From NCBI RefSeq assembly GCF_932526225.1, contig NC_064035.1, forward strand, positions 10,961,296 through 11,025,295: a stretch of 64,000 nt of DNA, read 5' to 3'. The DNA comes from Nematostella vectensis (taxonomy: Eukaryota > Cnidaria > Anthozoa > Actiniaria > Edwardsiidae). Shown here one piece after another: positions 12,021 to 22,760 of the stretch (within the stretch, counting starts at the first letter, position 1; each line of letters begins with the position of its first letter). The notes under the pieces are model-generated. The model did no database searches and was not told the origin of the DNA. It saw nothing but the letters and a program-made list of their open reading frames with translations. The position numbers and the translations under genes were made by a program.

Positions 12021-13577
12021 CGAAAACGCCCTTCTTTGATCCCTGCTGAACATGCAGACACGCGTCTGTTTATTTTGAACATTGATCAAGGGAACAAATA
12101 ACATTCATTAACCAAAATAAAATTTTAAAAAACGAGATTTATTTGGCAAAACAGTACAACATGCTTGAAATTGATAAAAAATGACTTTTTAATTTCTGTA
12201 TTGGATGACGTGACGAAATCAATAAACGCAAAGCATTTGCCATGTAAGTATGAGTATGGAAGTTAATAAGTCTCTTACAGATTACTGTAAATAAGAACGC
12301 GATAATATGGGATAAAGAAAAGACATTTTAATTAGAAGCTCTTTTAAGTTAAAGTTAAACATGAGAGGATAATAATCTTACATAAAGATAAATATTTAAT
12401 AAGATAGAGAACTCCATTATTTATCTTTTTGACGCAGGTTTTAATTTTAGTGACTCTAAGGAAAAGGCTTAAAAAGTAATATTCTTCACATATTTTTTTC
12501 TAATAAGTCTTGTTTATTTTTTAACTAAAGAAAAGCAATCAAGCTAAACCGTTATTTTCCCGCTGTTTGTGCCATTGCGTTCCAAAAAGGAAATATTTAT
12601 TATATCAAGTCAGCGATCCGATGAAACGGTGAACACTTTTCTTAGGGTTTGCGATTCCCGGGTGCTATTTCCGTGAGCGGTTTGACTACTGCACACTGTC
12701 TAAATACATTTTAATGGATTTTCAGAGTCGACTTGTCAACAGCTTCCTTTAAAATCGAGATAAGTAGTAAATCATTTAGAATTTTCAGGTGTAATTAAAT
12801 TGACAAAACGTCACCTATGTTTTCGAATAAAAGTAATAACATTTTGACCGGAGCCTTGAAATAACTGAAAAAAAAGCACTTCATCTGGATCTGTTGTAAG
12901 ATTTCAACTTAACTTGGCAGATGGACGACTAATATTGCTGTTAGGAAGAGACATGACTCGTATTACAGTATAAACGAGTTTTTGAAGTAATATTTCATTA
13001 TCGGAAATTAAAATCTAATTGTTCGTAATGACTCTGTTTGTTTTCTCTTTGAAGTTTATTTCATGACTTCATTTCTGCATTCATCAACCAAGAAATATAC
13101 CGATTTTAACCGCTTCATCATTACCAGATAAAGCGTCCTCGTTTTTATGAGGATTTCTGATTACGTGACAACCTTTTTTCATAACTGCTATTCGGATTCA
13201 AAGCCACCGTGGACAAATATGATGTGTGCAAATTAGATTTTTTTTTGGTGTGCCACACGACGGTGTTAAAAACAGCCGCTTGAATGATCGACGTTTTCGG
13301 TTGGCTCTTGCGTTCGGTCTCAGTCAACTTTCAATACCTACTCGCAATGTTTAATAGCCAGGTTGAAAAGCCCTGAAGGTCTTTTGACACTTGGTGTTGT
13401 TATATATCCTGTGTAATATCTTAGTTTTCTCATTAAAATTCAGATTAGATTGGATAAGTTAGAGCTAAGCTGCAGTTTTTCGGCGTCACTTGCTAGTCAC
13501 GGCATCCAGCCCGGTAAAAATATGGCAAAAGTAGGGAACGGTCACATTCGTGGAACTTGAATGGATGATACTTCAAA
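12021..13577. other. Non-coding interval upstream of carboxypeptidase gene 1
   Basis: AT-rich sequence with no supported gene. The promoter of exon 1a presumably lies in its last few hundred bases, but no clear TATA box or initiator can be assigned. Confidence 0.4.
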
Positions 13578-16500
13578 ATGACAGAAGAAGACCAAAATGC
13601 GATTATTCCGGAGCAAGCGCCGTTAGAAAATGTCCTTAATAATACGGAGCTTTCATTTCCCGCGAAACGCCAAGGTCGATATCTAGAGCGCAACAGAAGG
13701 TTTTTTGTTGTGCTGCTAACGATCGCGGGCCTCTTAGTTGGCTTTATCTTTGGTTATTTTATCCATGAAAGCAAGCGTTTGAGGGATTCTAGGAGGGAAG
13801 AATGGTACCATGTATATCAAGAAATGATCAGCACAAAGCGATTGGAGGAGAACTTAAGGTGAGTATTAGTAATAAAAACATAATAAGTATAATTCGATCT
13901 CCGTTTCCATTTCCATTTATTCGATCTCCGTTTCCATTTACTGTGTTACGGGAATTGTGGAGTATTTGTTACTAATGTGATGGACAACTTATATTGATGC
14001 CAGGCCAGTTTTTGTACGTTTGAGTCGGTCATGGGCTATAGGACAATTTTACTCAAACTGATGTCTAATGCCTTTTAGTGCCAACTAAACTACTAATACG
14101 CGCTATACGACGCGCTATGGTAAATCCATCCGCTCCTCCAGCGGTGCCGGTCGCTGGAGGAGCGAAAAGAAAAAAAAATACACCCAGTTGAAGAAGTACT
14201 AAGTATTTTATTCGGCACTAACAAACATCAGACATCACTTTGGAGTAAAGTTGTCCTATAACCCGTGGTTTTATATGTCAGTTCTTTAGGCTGACAGCTT
14301 ATGAGAACAGTCAAAAAAAAGTTAGGGACGATTTCAGGTATGATAAATGTTTTTCAATAAATTCAAATTGATGATTAATTAATACAAACATAATGGACTT
14401 GAACATGGTAACGCCCCAAGTTTTTAACACTTTAAAAGTAAGCTTCTACCGGTTTTACGCGTGACAATATACTTGAGCCACTATTAATTGAAGGTATAAA
14501 CACGTGACCATAACTTTGAGCTACTACTCTTTGATTGAGCGCATGATAAACTCCTTGAGCTCCTATTGGTTGAAGGCGTAACCATAACCGCGAGCCTGAT
14601 CATAATCTTGAGCTCCTATTTGCTAAAGGCGTAGCGAATGATCATAACGCTGAGCTCCTATTGGTTGAACATGGAACCACACCCTTGAGCTCCTATTGGT
14701 TGAACACGTAACGTGCGACCAGACCCTTGAGCTCCTATTGGTTGAACATGGAACCACACCCTTGAGCTCCTATTGGTTGAACATGGAACCCCTCATTGAG
14801 CTCCTATTGGTTGAACAAGTGACGCGTGAACACAACCTTGAGCTCCAATGGTTGAGCTCATGACAATTGATTCATTGCGTGCTTTTGGCGGGCAAATGTT
14901 TTAAAGCGCCCGCAAAGTATTCTGGATCCTCGAGCATGGTGGTACCCAGAGTTCAGAGCTTAAGTGGATAATACGAAACTCTAGTAAATATAGGCGAAAA
15001 TAATCAAATATAAACCGAGAAAAGCGGGTTATGACTCAGCAAAGATTACTGCTCACACCGAGAGTCAGCTTTCTAATCTTTCCCGATCGTGTCATGCTCA
15101 ATCGTGTTCATGTATTAAAGTGCTTTTAACAGGTTACCAATTCAATTATCATAAGTGAAGATTAGTTTACTGATAATTAAAGACTGATTGACAGTTTGTC
15201 AAATAACTTTTTAATCCAACAACCAATGAGTGCTTCTTGTATATATAGCAAGCCTTATTACAACAACATTCCCTTATCCCTGCATGTGATAAGCTTCGCC
15301 ATGCTGGGCAATTCCAAATCAGAGAAGTTTGAGCTCGAGCGAGTCGAGGTTCCCGTGGTACATCAAATCAACAAGCGACAAGTGATATGTATCTGTGTGG
15401 TAGTTGTTCTTGTGGTTGCCGCTGCAGCTTTTTCGGTTGGCCACTTTGTAACGTCACCCCTCAGTGTTAAAGCAGACAAAAAGCACACATGGCACGGACT
15501 CTCATCGCAATTTCATGATAAATTTCAAACTTCTGTTGATTCAAGAAAGATTGAAGAAAACCTTAGGTAAGGCGTAGTTGAATTACCCGTTAGTCAAAGG
15601 ACACATGGAAGAAATGCACCCTGTTGTTTACCGTTTCCTACATGTTAGTCCCCAGGTGGCATATTAATTAAGGACGAGTTATTCTAGACAGAGTTATTTC
15701 CTGCCAAACCATAAGCTTTATTTATTTTCTTACAAGGCTTCCTTGTCATCGTTGTAGATAGACGAAAGCAGATCCCAGGAGACCCAAGTATTCCAATTAA
15801 GTTATGTTATTAGGCATCTTAATCGAAAACTGAAAACATTGGCAAAGCACTTAATTTAGCACCGATGTCTGGTATATGTCATTTACTAGGCACTGCGTTT
15901 TTAGGCTATTTTATCGAATTCCCTGAGAACTGTCGATCATTTTTTTTCTAATGACATATCCATGAAAGTGTTCCATTATGTGAATAGTTTATTTACTTTA
16001 GTAAATAAACTTCAAGTGCACCACACAGTTTAGCTTGGTATGAGAGAACCTTTCATCGGCGCGAGCCGCGCAGTTTTGGATATCTAAATGTTACCGTCAA
16101 ACATGGGTTGGACCTGTACATTGATCTGTTTCTTCGTTTCTGACAATAATGGTGGGAACTTATCGTTCCGCCTCCAACGCATTCCTAGAGGTTCACTCAA
16201 TGCTTAAAACTTACATAATAAAATGTGTGTAACATACTGAGTCTTTTGAGGAGGCTAGTGGAGCATGGTTGCAGTTGAGTATTGAGATAATGTAAATCCA
16301 GTGTTCCCCGATCTTTGATTGTTCCCATTAGTTGTCATAAGCCTGGTTAAGAGAGGTCATTGTGATATCCGTAATATCACAATCTTTAGAATATAGATCT
16401 AAATCTTGTTTTTAATTAACGGAAGTTATTAAAATGGCACCGAAGCACTCGATCTGCAGGGTTACGTCATTTGCGATATACCAAACATGTTCGGGCCTCA

Positions 16501-19500
16501 TTATGTAGGTTATATAAGAGCAAACAGTCTTTTGACAACAGAACGAATTATGAGAGGAATACACTCTAACTTTTTATTTGAGCATAAACTCTAGCCAGCT
16601 GCCTTTAATGACAGGTTATGGAACATCAATATTTCTGAAGACAATAAACACGCCTCATAATATTTGAGATGAAACAGTCAATTTGGATAGGAAGTTTAGC
16701 TTTTCCAGCCTGGTTGTCTGTTCTGTCGAAACTTTTCATCCTCGGGGACCGAGGGCGTCGCGGAGGTCAGCGGAGGCTGTCCTGGGTCCCCGAGGATGAA
16801 ACTTTTTTAAATGGCAGAAATCTCAAGGCGCGTAGTGAATTGTGTGAAGGAAAGAAGCAGAAAATGTCGCAAGCCCACAGCCTTTGTCGCTAGTCCAACC
16901 ACAAGCCACTGCACTCCCAGCACATCCGCCAATTCAACTCAGTCGCACAAATCCTTTATAAAAGTCCACGACGCCTCTTTGTAGAGCGAGCAGGGATCTT
17001 AGTTATGATAATAAAATGAAATAAAATTGTAACGGAAGTTAATAGACTGCACTGACATACACCATAGTATGCAGAGTATTGAATACGCTGACCCTATGTT
17101 AACGGCAGGTTTTTCACAAGCAAGCCCCACATTGCTGGCGACAGGCGACAGAAGGAGCTTGCAGAGTTACTGCAGGCTCAGTGGAAGTCATATGGGTTCG
17201 ACTCGGTGGAGATGCCCGAGTACGAGGTCCTGCTTTCCATGCCACAAGTCGACCACCCCAATAAAGTCGAGATCGTCCAGAATGGCACAGTGGTCTACGA
17301 GACAGCGGGGCAGTACAATGTAAGACGCAAAGTTGCGGATAGAAAACAAAAAATGAAACCGTTGTGTTGGTGGACCTTTGTAATGATTACATGAATTATT
17401 TCCTTAGCTTTTAGCTTCTTCCTTGTCCCCCTGTTGTTCACCACCGAACGAGCTCCTCCTCTTTCATTTCCTGTTGTAGACCACCGCAGGCCCGACAGAC
17501 AAGCAACCCTTCTTGTACACACCTTACTTCCCGTATTCAGGCAACGGAACGGCCGAGGGAGAACTCGTCTTTGCCAACCATTGCCAGGACAATGACTTTA
17601 CAGAGCTTGCGAACTTAACTATCACCGTCAAAGGCAAGATAGTCATCTGCAAGTCTATCGGAAGTTCGGTGAGTTATTCGAAAGGAAAGGTGGGATTCTT
17701 GTGCTAATGAAAGGCCGGGAAAACTCTTTATCCTTGCGCGACGATTCAATGCCATTTTTGCTATCAGATTGCGAGGGTGATTATGTCAGTGTTCACTAAG
17801 CTCAAGTTTACTATACACCCTTCCCCCCATAAATAGCATCTAGCTTACGCTTTATCTAATTTTATGAAAATGGATTTCATTCATTTACAGCAGAACCTCG
17901 ATAAACGATACTCAATATAACGATACTCGATATAACGATACTTGATATAACGATACGACAATATAGCGATACTCGATATAACGATACTCAATATGGCGAT
18001 ACTCAATACAACGATACTTGATATAACGATACTCGATCAATAACGATATCGATTTCTGGTTCCGCCAATGTAAAGAAAAATAATATCAATATAACGATAT
18101 TCTCGATATAACGATGCAACTTTTTGGTCCTTTGCCACATCGTTATATCAAGGTGACATTGTATTCCATTTTATTTTTAAGGCACGAAAAAAAAGTAAAA
18201 CTTAGTTTGCAGATAAAGTCACAGTGTTTATATCATCAACTCGTCGTAATCAGAGGATCAAACTGTTTTGTGTTTGAACATTACCATTTCTTTGGATGAG
18301 TGGCTTGGGGGGGGGGAGGGGGGGGTTAGGTAGGTTTACATAGTAATCTTTTCTTTGCACAGAGCCGTAGCAGACCATGTAAGATTGGGAGGGGGGGGGG
18401 GGGGGTGCGCAATACAGAATCATTAAAAAAATATTGGGAGCTCAGCCAAGCCCCTACTGGTTATTTCCATATATTTTTTTTTTTTTGGGGGGGATACACA
18501 TGCCCCCAGTAACCCAACCCCTGCTACCGCCCTGTTGCAAATATTGAAGGAATACAAGAAAGTCCGAATTTGAATAAATTTCTGGCATCCTTTTGCCTCT
18601 CTGTTTCAGGTCCTACGAGCAGCCATGTATGGTGCCATAGCGGTGTTACTCTACCCTGATCCCGAGATCACCAGTAAACTTGGCACCCGCCCACAAGACA
18701 CTTTCCCAAACACTCCATGGAACCCTGCAGACGCCGTCTTCGAGAAGCCCTTGCGGTACATATTCGGTGACCCACTCACTCCGCACTTTCCCTCAATCCC
18801 TGGAATGTACAGGAGACCACTGAATGAGTCGAAACTGCCAAGTATTCCGGCTCAACCAATCTCCTTCGAAGAGGCCAAACACATCCTCAGTAGAATGAAA
18901 GGTAAATTTGCAACAGAGGGAGAACTGTTTTTCTAACATCTAAAAAAAAAGTTTTCAGATAGACGAGTAAAGAGAGGATACCCTCCTACTGATGTTCAAC
19001 ATTATTGTTTTTCCACAATACCTCAAAGTTTCTTCGAGCCCGGGGTTCTCTTCGTCTGTTTTCCTCCGTTTTTAACACGAACATGTGTTATTTTTAAGGA
19101 GAGGAAGTGCCATCTTCTTGGAAAGGGGCCCTGAATATAACCTACAGGCTTGGTCCAGGCTTCGAGTCTCCAAACACAACGGTGCGTTTGACTATCAACA
19201 ACCAAGTAAACGTGCAACCCATCTATAATGTCATCGGCACAATCACAGGCAGCAACGAGCCAGATCGCTACGTACTGATAGGCAACCACAGGGACGCCTT
19301 CCTGTATGGAGCCGTCGATCCTTCAAGTGGAACAGCCACCCTTGCAGAGATGGCAAGAGTCATGGGTAACCTTCTCAAGTCCGGTTATCGGCCACGGAGA
19401 ACCATTAAGTTCTGTAGCTGGGGAGCGGAAGAGTTCGGCTTGATTGGCTCTGTCGAGTGGGTGGAGGAGCATTCAAAGATTCTTTCGGATCGAGCCATAG

Positions 19501-20444
19501 TCTACTTGAATACGGATGTGGCAGTTGGTGGAAATTTCGTGCTGGTTGCACAGTCGTGCCCGTCGTTTGCGAAGTTTATTTTCTCTTGGGCAAAGAAGAT
19601 ACCTGACCCAAACGCGCAAAACGGAAAGACCTCCATGTACGATATCATGGTGGAGAGAACACCGTCTAAAACGTACAAAGGCAAGCCCCAAGTGGTGCCA
19701 TACCTTTACATGAGCGACTACATCCCCTTCTATAATAGCATTGGAGTCCCATCCGCAGATTTTAGCTATTTCTTTGGGCACAACAACAAGATGGAGTTGT
19801 ATCCCGTATATCACACACAACACGATAACTTCTACTGGATGAAAACCTTCGTTGATCCAAAATTCGAGTTCCATAAAACCATGGCGATGTTCCAAGGCGG
19901 AATGTTGCTGGAGCTTGCGGACATGGATGTGTTACCTTTTGACTTTGCTAGAACCGCAGAGAGTTTGGAACGGCTCTTTCCTCTCTTATCCGCCTACAAA
20001 TCAACGGGTATGAAAGTGGACCCAATCGTTAAAGCCATTGTTAAGTTCAAAAACGCCTCCAAATCTTTTGTTGAAGCGAAGGCGCAGCTCACTGGAAAAG
20101 AAGATCCCATTTACCTTCGTATGGTAAACGATCAGATGCTCCAAGCGGAAAAGGCGTTTGTGCGAGCGGATACCTACTCGTCCGACAGTATTACCAAGAA
20201 TGTCGTCAGCCCTAGAGGGTACTTCCCCGGGATCCACGAGGCTAATCTATTGGCAAAGCGTACACACAATTATGAGGAATTGAAGAAACAATTATCCGTT
20301 GTTACGGCAGCCATTAACTCGGCTGCAGATTTTCTCAAGCCGTTCCCGCCACCAGGCACGAGTGATGCTCACACAGTAAGTGTCCCTGGGAAGATGATTG
20401 TCCTTCTAGCAGTTGGCTTACAAGTGCTTTTGTTCCATAGATAG
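13578..20444 (+). CDS. Glutamate carboxypeptidase II-like M28B metallopeptidase, gene 1
   Basis: Type II membrane peptidase of the PSMA/NAALADase/transferrin-receptor family. Predicted exons: 13578-13858 (1a), 17109-17319, 17480-17668, 18610-18901 and 19099-20444; the phases agree and give 772 aa (human GCPII has 750). A cytosolic tail is followed by a membrane segment (FFVVLLTIAGLLVGFIFGYF), the protease-associated region (exons 2-4) and the peptidase domain. The two-zinc ligands are intact: H388 in GNHRD, D398 in AVDPSSG, E436 in GAEEFG, D464 in LNTD and H563 in YPVYH, with catalytic E435. Residues that read glutamate substrates in human GCPII (the arginine patch and the NKY segment) are not conserved, so substrate choice probably differs. 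The C-terminus carries an extra hydrophobic tail (MIVLLAVGLQVLLFHR). The gene converges with a paralogue at 33.9-26.6 kb. Confidence 0.93.
13896..13942. repeat. Short direct duplication in intron 1
   Basis: Two near-identical copies of TCGATCTCCGTTTCCATTT, one extended by an extra CCATTT, just after exon 1a. A minor slippage repeat. Confidence 0.75.
14505..14870. repeat. Inverted-CCAAT minisatellite in intron 1 of gene 1
   Basis: About eight to ten degenerate units of 35-45 bp centred on GAGCTCCTATTGGTTGAA. Each good copy holds ATTGG, the reverse of the CCAAT box bound by NF-Y, next to a SacI-like GAGCTC. The array lies about 430-800 bases upstream of the second possible first exon (ATG at 15301), a position compatible with a promoter or enhancer role; that role is inference. 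Confidence 0.8.
15301..15566 (+). CDS. Alternative first exon (1b) of carboxypeptidase gene 1
   Basis: A second exon encodes a type II anchor. The preferred start is ATG 15301 in the context CGCCATG; an in-frame open stretch begins upstream at 15196. It has a 30-residue cytosolic tail, a membrane segment (VICICVVVVLVVAAAAFSV) and a linker ending RKIEENLR before the donor GTAAGG. Exon 1a ends TKRLEENLR at the same codon phase (AG/G). Either can therefore join exon 2 at 17109, giving 772 or 767 aa. The two tails and membrane segments are unlike in sequence, so this may be an alternative promoter or the head of a lost tandem copy. Confidence 0.75.
16734..16801. repeat. Hairpin with 17-bp arms
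   Basis: TTTCATCCTCGGGGACC at 16734-16750 is exactly reverse-complementary to 16785-16801, with a GC-rich loop of 34 bases between them. It lies in intron 1 of gene 1 and is probably a small MITE remnant; the overlapping open frame (16669-16893) is not taken as a gene. Confidence 0.7.
17888..18161. mobile_element. Pogo-like MITE made of repeated terminal motifs
   Basis: It begins CAGCAGAACCTCGATAAACG and ends CGTTATATCAAGGTGACATTG, which are inverted relatives of each other, and both ends are flanked by TA (17886-17887 and 18162-18163). The interior is largely a 15-16 bp tandem series of CGATACTCGATATAA, itself a copy of the terminal motif. TA duplication and the CAGxxGxACCTCG-type end suggest Tc/pogo-type mobilisation. 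It lies in intron 3 of gene 1. Confidence 0.55.
18300..18500. repeat. Poly-G and poly-T tracts
   Basis: G-runs near 18305-18325 and 18390-18405 and a T-run at 18473-18486 in intron 3 of gene 1. Otherwise featureless. Confidence 0.7.
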
Positions 20445-21318
20445 AAGAATGGCATTGGTTGTGTTTGGCAGAGTCTTCTTTTGATTTCTGCAATGACACT
20501 TGTTTTGACAATTCCCAAGACAGCCAGGACAAAAAGTATAACCATGGCTATCCTGCTTTGGCACGAGGGGGGCCTATAGTGAAACGTTTCTATATGAGCC
20601 AAGCTTCGCATCATATCAGGACTGTATCTAGAAATCTTAATAAGGGCGAACGCGGGCGGGAAGGAGGGGGGTATACATCCCATGTATGTATCTATGTATC
20701 CACCCCTTTCTTCTGCTTACCGTGAACCGTTGTGTGACCTCTGATGATCGCGTGACGCTCAGGAGAGAATAGTATTGAAATAGGACGTGTCGTAGCGTCC
20801 ATAGGGAGCCGGGCGTGCCCTCAGTTTTTAAGAAATAAGAAAATGACTCGTAGGGGCGGCTGTGACCCTAAGCCCCCCTCCCCAATCTAAGAATTTTGAG
20901 ACCTACTACGGAACTGAGTACTATCGTTATTAAATGAGAGCGAACCAATGGAGATCCTGCCAAATTTGCTCTTTCATTTCTCTTTAAAATCTGCTCTTTC
21001 ATTCTTACAAAATTTTGAAAATGTCACTCATGATTGCCTTTTCGAGATTTGTCTTCACATTATCGCAACAAATAGAAAACATTGTATTAAATCTCAGATT
21101 TATACATCCATAGTGATGTAATTTGTAACATACACGTCTGTTATATGTATAATATCTTTACTAACTTTATACCAAACTTGCCCTCGAGTGAGTCACGTGA
21201 CTTTCTTTTCTTAGCGATCCCCTCTCATCGTCTGTTAGCCCCAGAGATGTGCTTTCCCATTCCTCTCGTTTTATTATATTTTCTTGATAAAACCAACCCC
21301 TCGCTTTTTTTATTAAAT
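20445..21318. other. 3' flank of gene 1
   Basis: No gene seen. No canonical AATAAA follows the stop within this stretch; ATTAAA variants near 20930 and 21085 are the only candidates for a poly(A) signal. Confidence 0.4.
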
Positions 21319-22760
21319 CCCCCCCTTGTCAGCTACACCTTTGCTATTAAAGAGCCCCTTGTCAGCTATACCTTTGTTATTATAGAGCCCCTTGTCAGCC
21401 ATACCTTTGTAATTAAAGAGCCCCTTGTCAGCCATACCTTTGTTATTAAAGAGCCCCTTGTCAGCTATACCTTTGTTATTATAGAGCCCCTTGTCAGCCA
21501 CACCTTTGTTATTAAAGAGCCCCTTGTCAGCTATACCTTTGTTATTAAAGAGCCCCTTGTCAGCCACACCTTTGTTATTAAAGAGCCCCTTGTCAGCTAT
21601 ACCTTTGTTATTATAGAGCCCCTTGTCAGCTATACCTTTGTTATTAAAAAGCCCCTTGTCAGCCATACCTTTGTTATTAAAGAGCCCCTTGTCAGCTACA
21701 CCTTTGTTATTAAAGAGCCCCTTGTCAGCCATACCTTTGTAATTAAAGAGCCTCTTGTCAGCTATACCTTTGTTATTAAAGAGCCCCTTGTCAGCTATAC
21801 CTTTGTTATTAAAGAGCCCCTTGTCAGCCACACCCTTTGTAATTAAAGAGCCTCTTGTCAGCTATACCTTTGTTATTAAAGAGCCCCTTGTCAGCTATAC
21901 CTTTGTAATTAAAGAGCCCCTTGTCAGCCACACCTTTGTTATTAAAGAGCCCCTTGTCAGCCACACGTTTGTTATTAAAGAGCCCCTTGTCAGCTATACC
22001 TTTGTTATTAAAGAGCCCCTTGTCAGCCTCACCTTTGTTATTAAAGAGCCCCTTGTCAACCACACGTTTGTTATTAAAGAGCCCCTTGTCAGCCACACGT
22101 ATGTTATTAAATAGCCCCTTGTCAGCCACACGTATGTTATTAGAGAGCCCCTTGTCAGCCACACGTTTGTTATTAAAGAGCCCCTTGTCAGCCACACGTA
22201 TGTTATTAAATAGCCCCTTGTCAGCCACACGTTTGTTATTAAAGAGCCCCTTGTCAACCACACGTTTGTTATTAAAGAGCCCCTTGTCAGCCACACGTAT
22301 GTTATTAAAGAGCCCCTTGTCAGCCACACGTTTGTTATTAGAGAGCCCCTTGTCAGCCACACGTTTGTTATTAAAGAGCCCCTTGTCAGCCACACGTTTG
22401 TTATTAGAGAGCCCCTTGTCAGCCTCACCTTTGTTATTAAAGAGCCCCTTGTCAGCCACACCTTTGTTATTAAAGAACCCCTTGTCAGCCACACCCTTTG
22501 TTATTAAATAGCCCCTTGTCAGCCACACGTATGTTATAAAAGAGCCCCTTGTCAGCCACACGTTTGTTATTAGAGAGCCCCTTGTCAGCCACACGTTTGT
22601 TATTAAAGAGCCCCTTGTCAGCCACACGTTTGTTATTAGAGAGCCCCTTGTCAGCCACACCTTTGTTATTAAAGAGCCCCTTGTCAGCCACACCTTTGTT
22701 ATTAAAGAGCCCCTTGTCAGCTATACCTTTGTTATTAAAGAGCCTCTTGTCAGCTATACC
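21319..22760. repeat. 33-bp minisatellite, left block (about 43 units)
   Basis: Tandem units of CCCCTTGTCAGCCACACCTT plus TGTTATTAAAGAG, with regular variants (CTATACC, CACACGT, AATTAAAG). Because 33 is a multiple of three and the unit has few stops, long open frames appear on both strands as 11-residue repeats (for example ADKGLFNNKGV on minus, EPLVSHTFVIK on plus). They are read here as a by-product, not as genes. Unit variants cluster: ACACGT copies fill about 21960-22650, TATACC copies lie to the left. Confidence 0.96.

Noticed and set aside
19473-19895. 140-aa minus-strand frame inside carboxypeptidase exon 5
   Set aside because: Antisense shadow of a well-supported coding exon.
21319-22693. 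Protein-coding genes made of 11-residue repeats on both strands
   Set aside because: They arise from a 33-bp minisatellite without stops; overlapping frames on both strands look equally good and no start, signal or domain is present.
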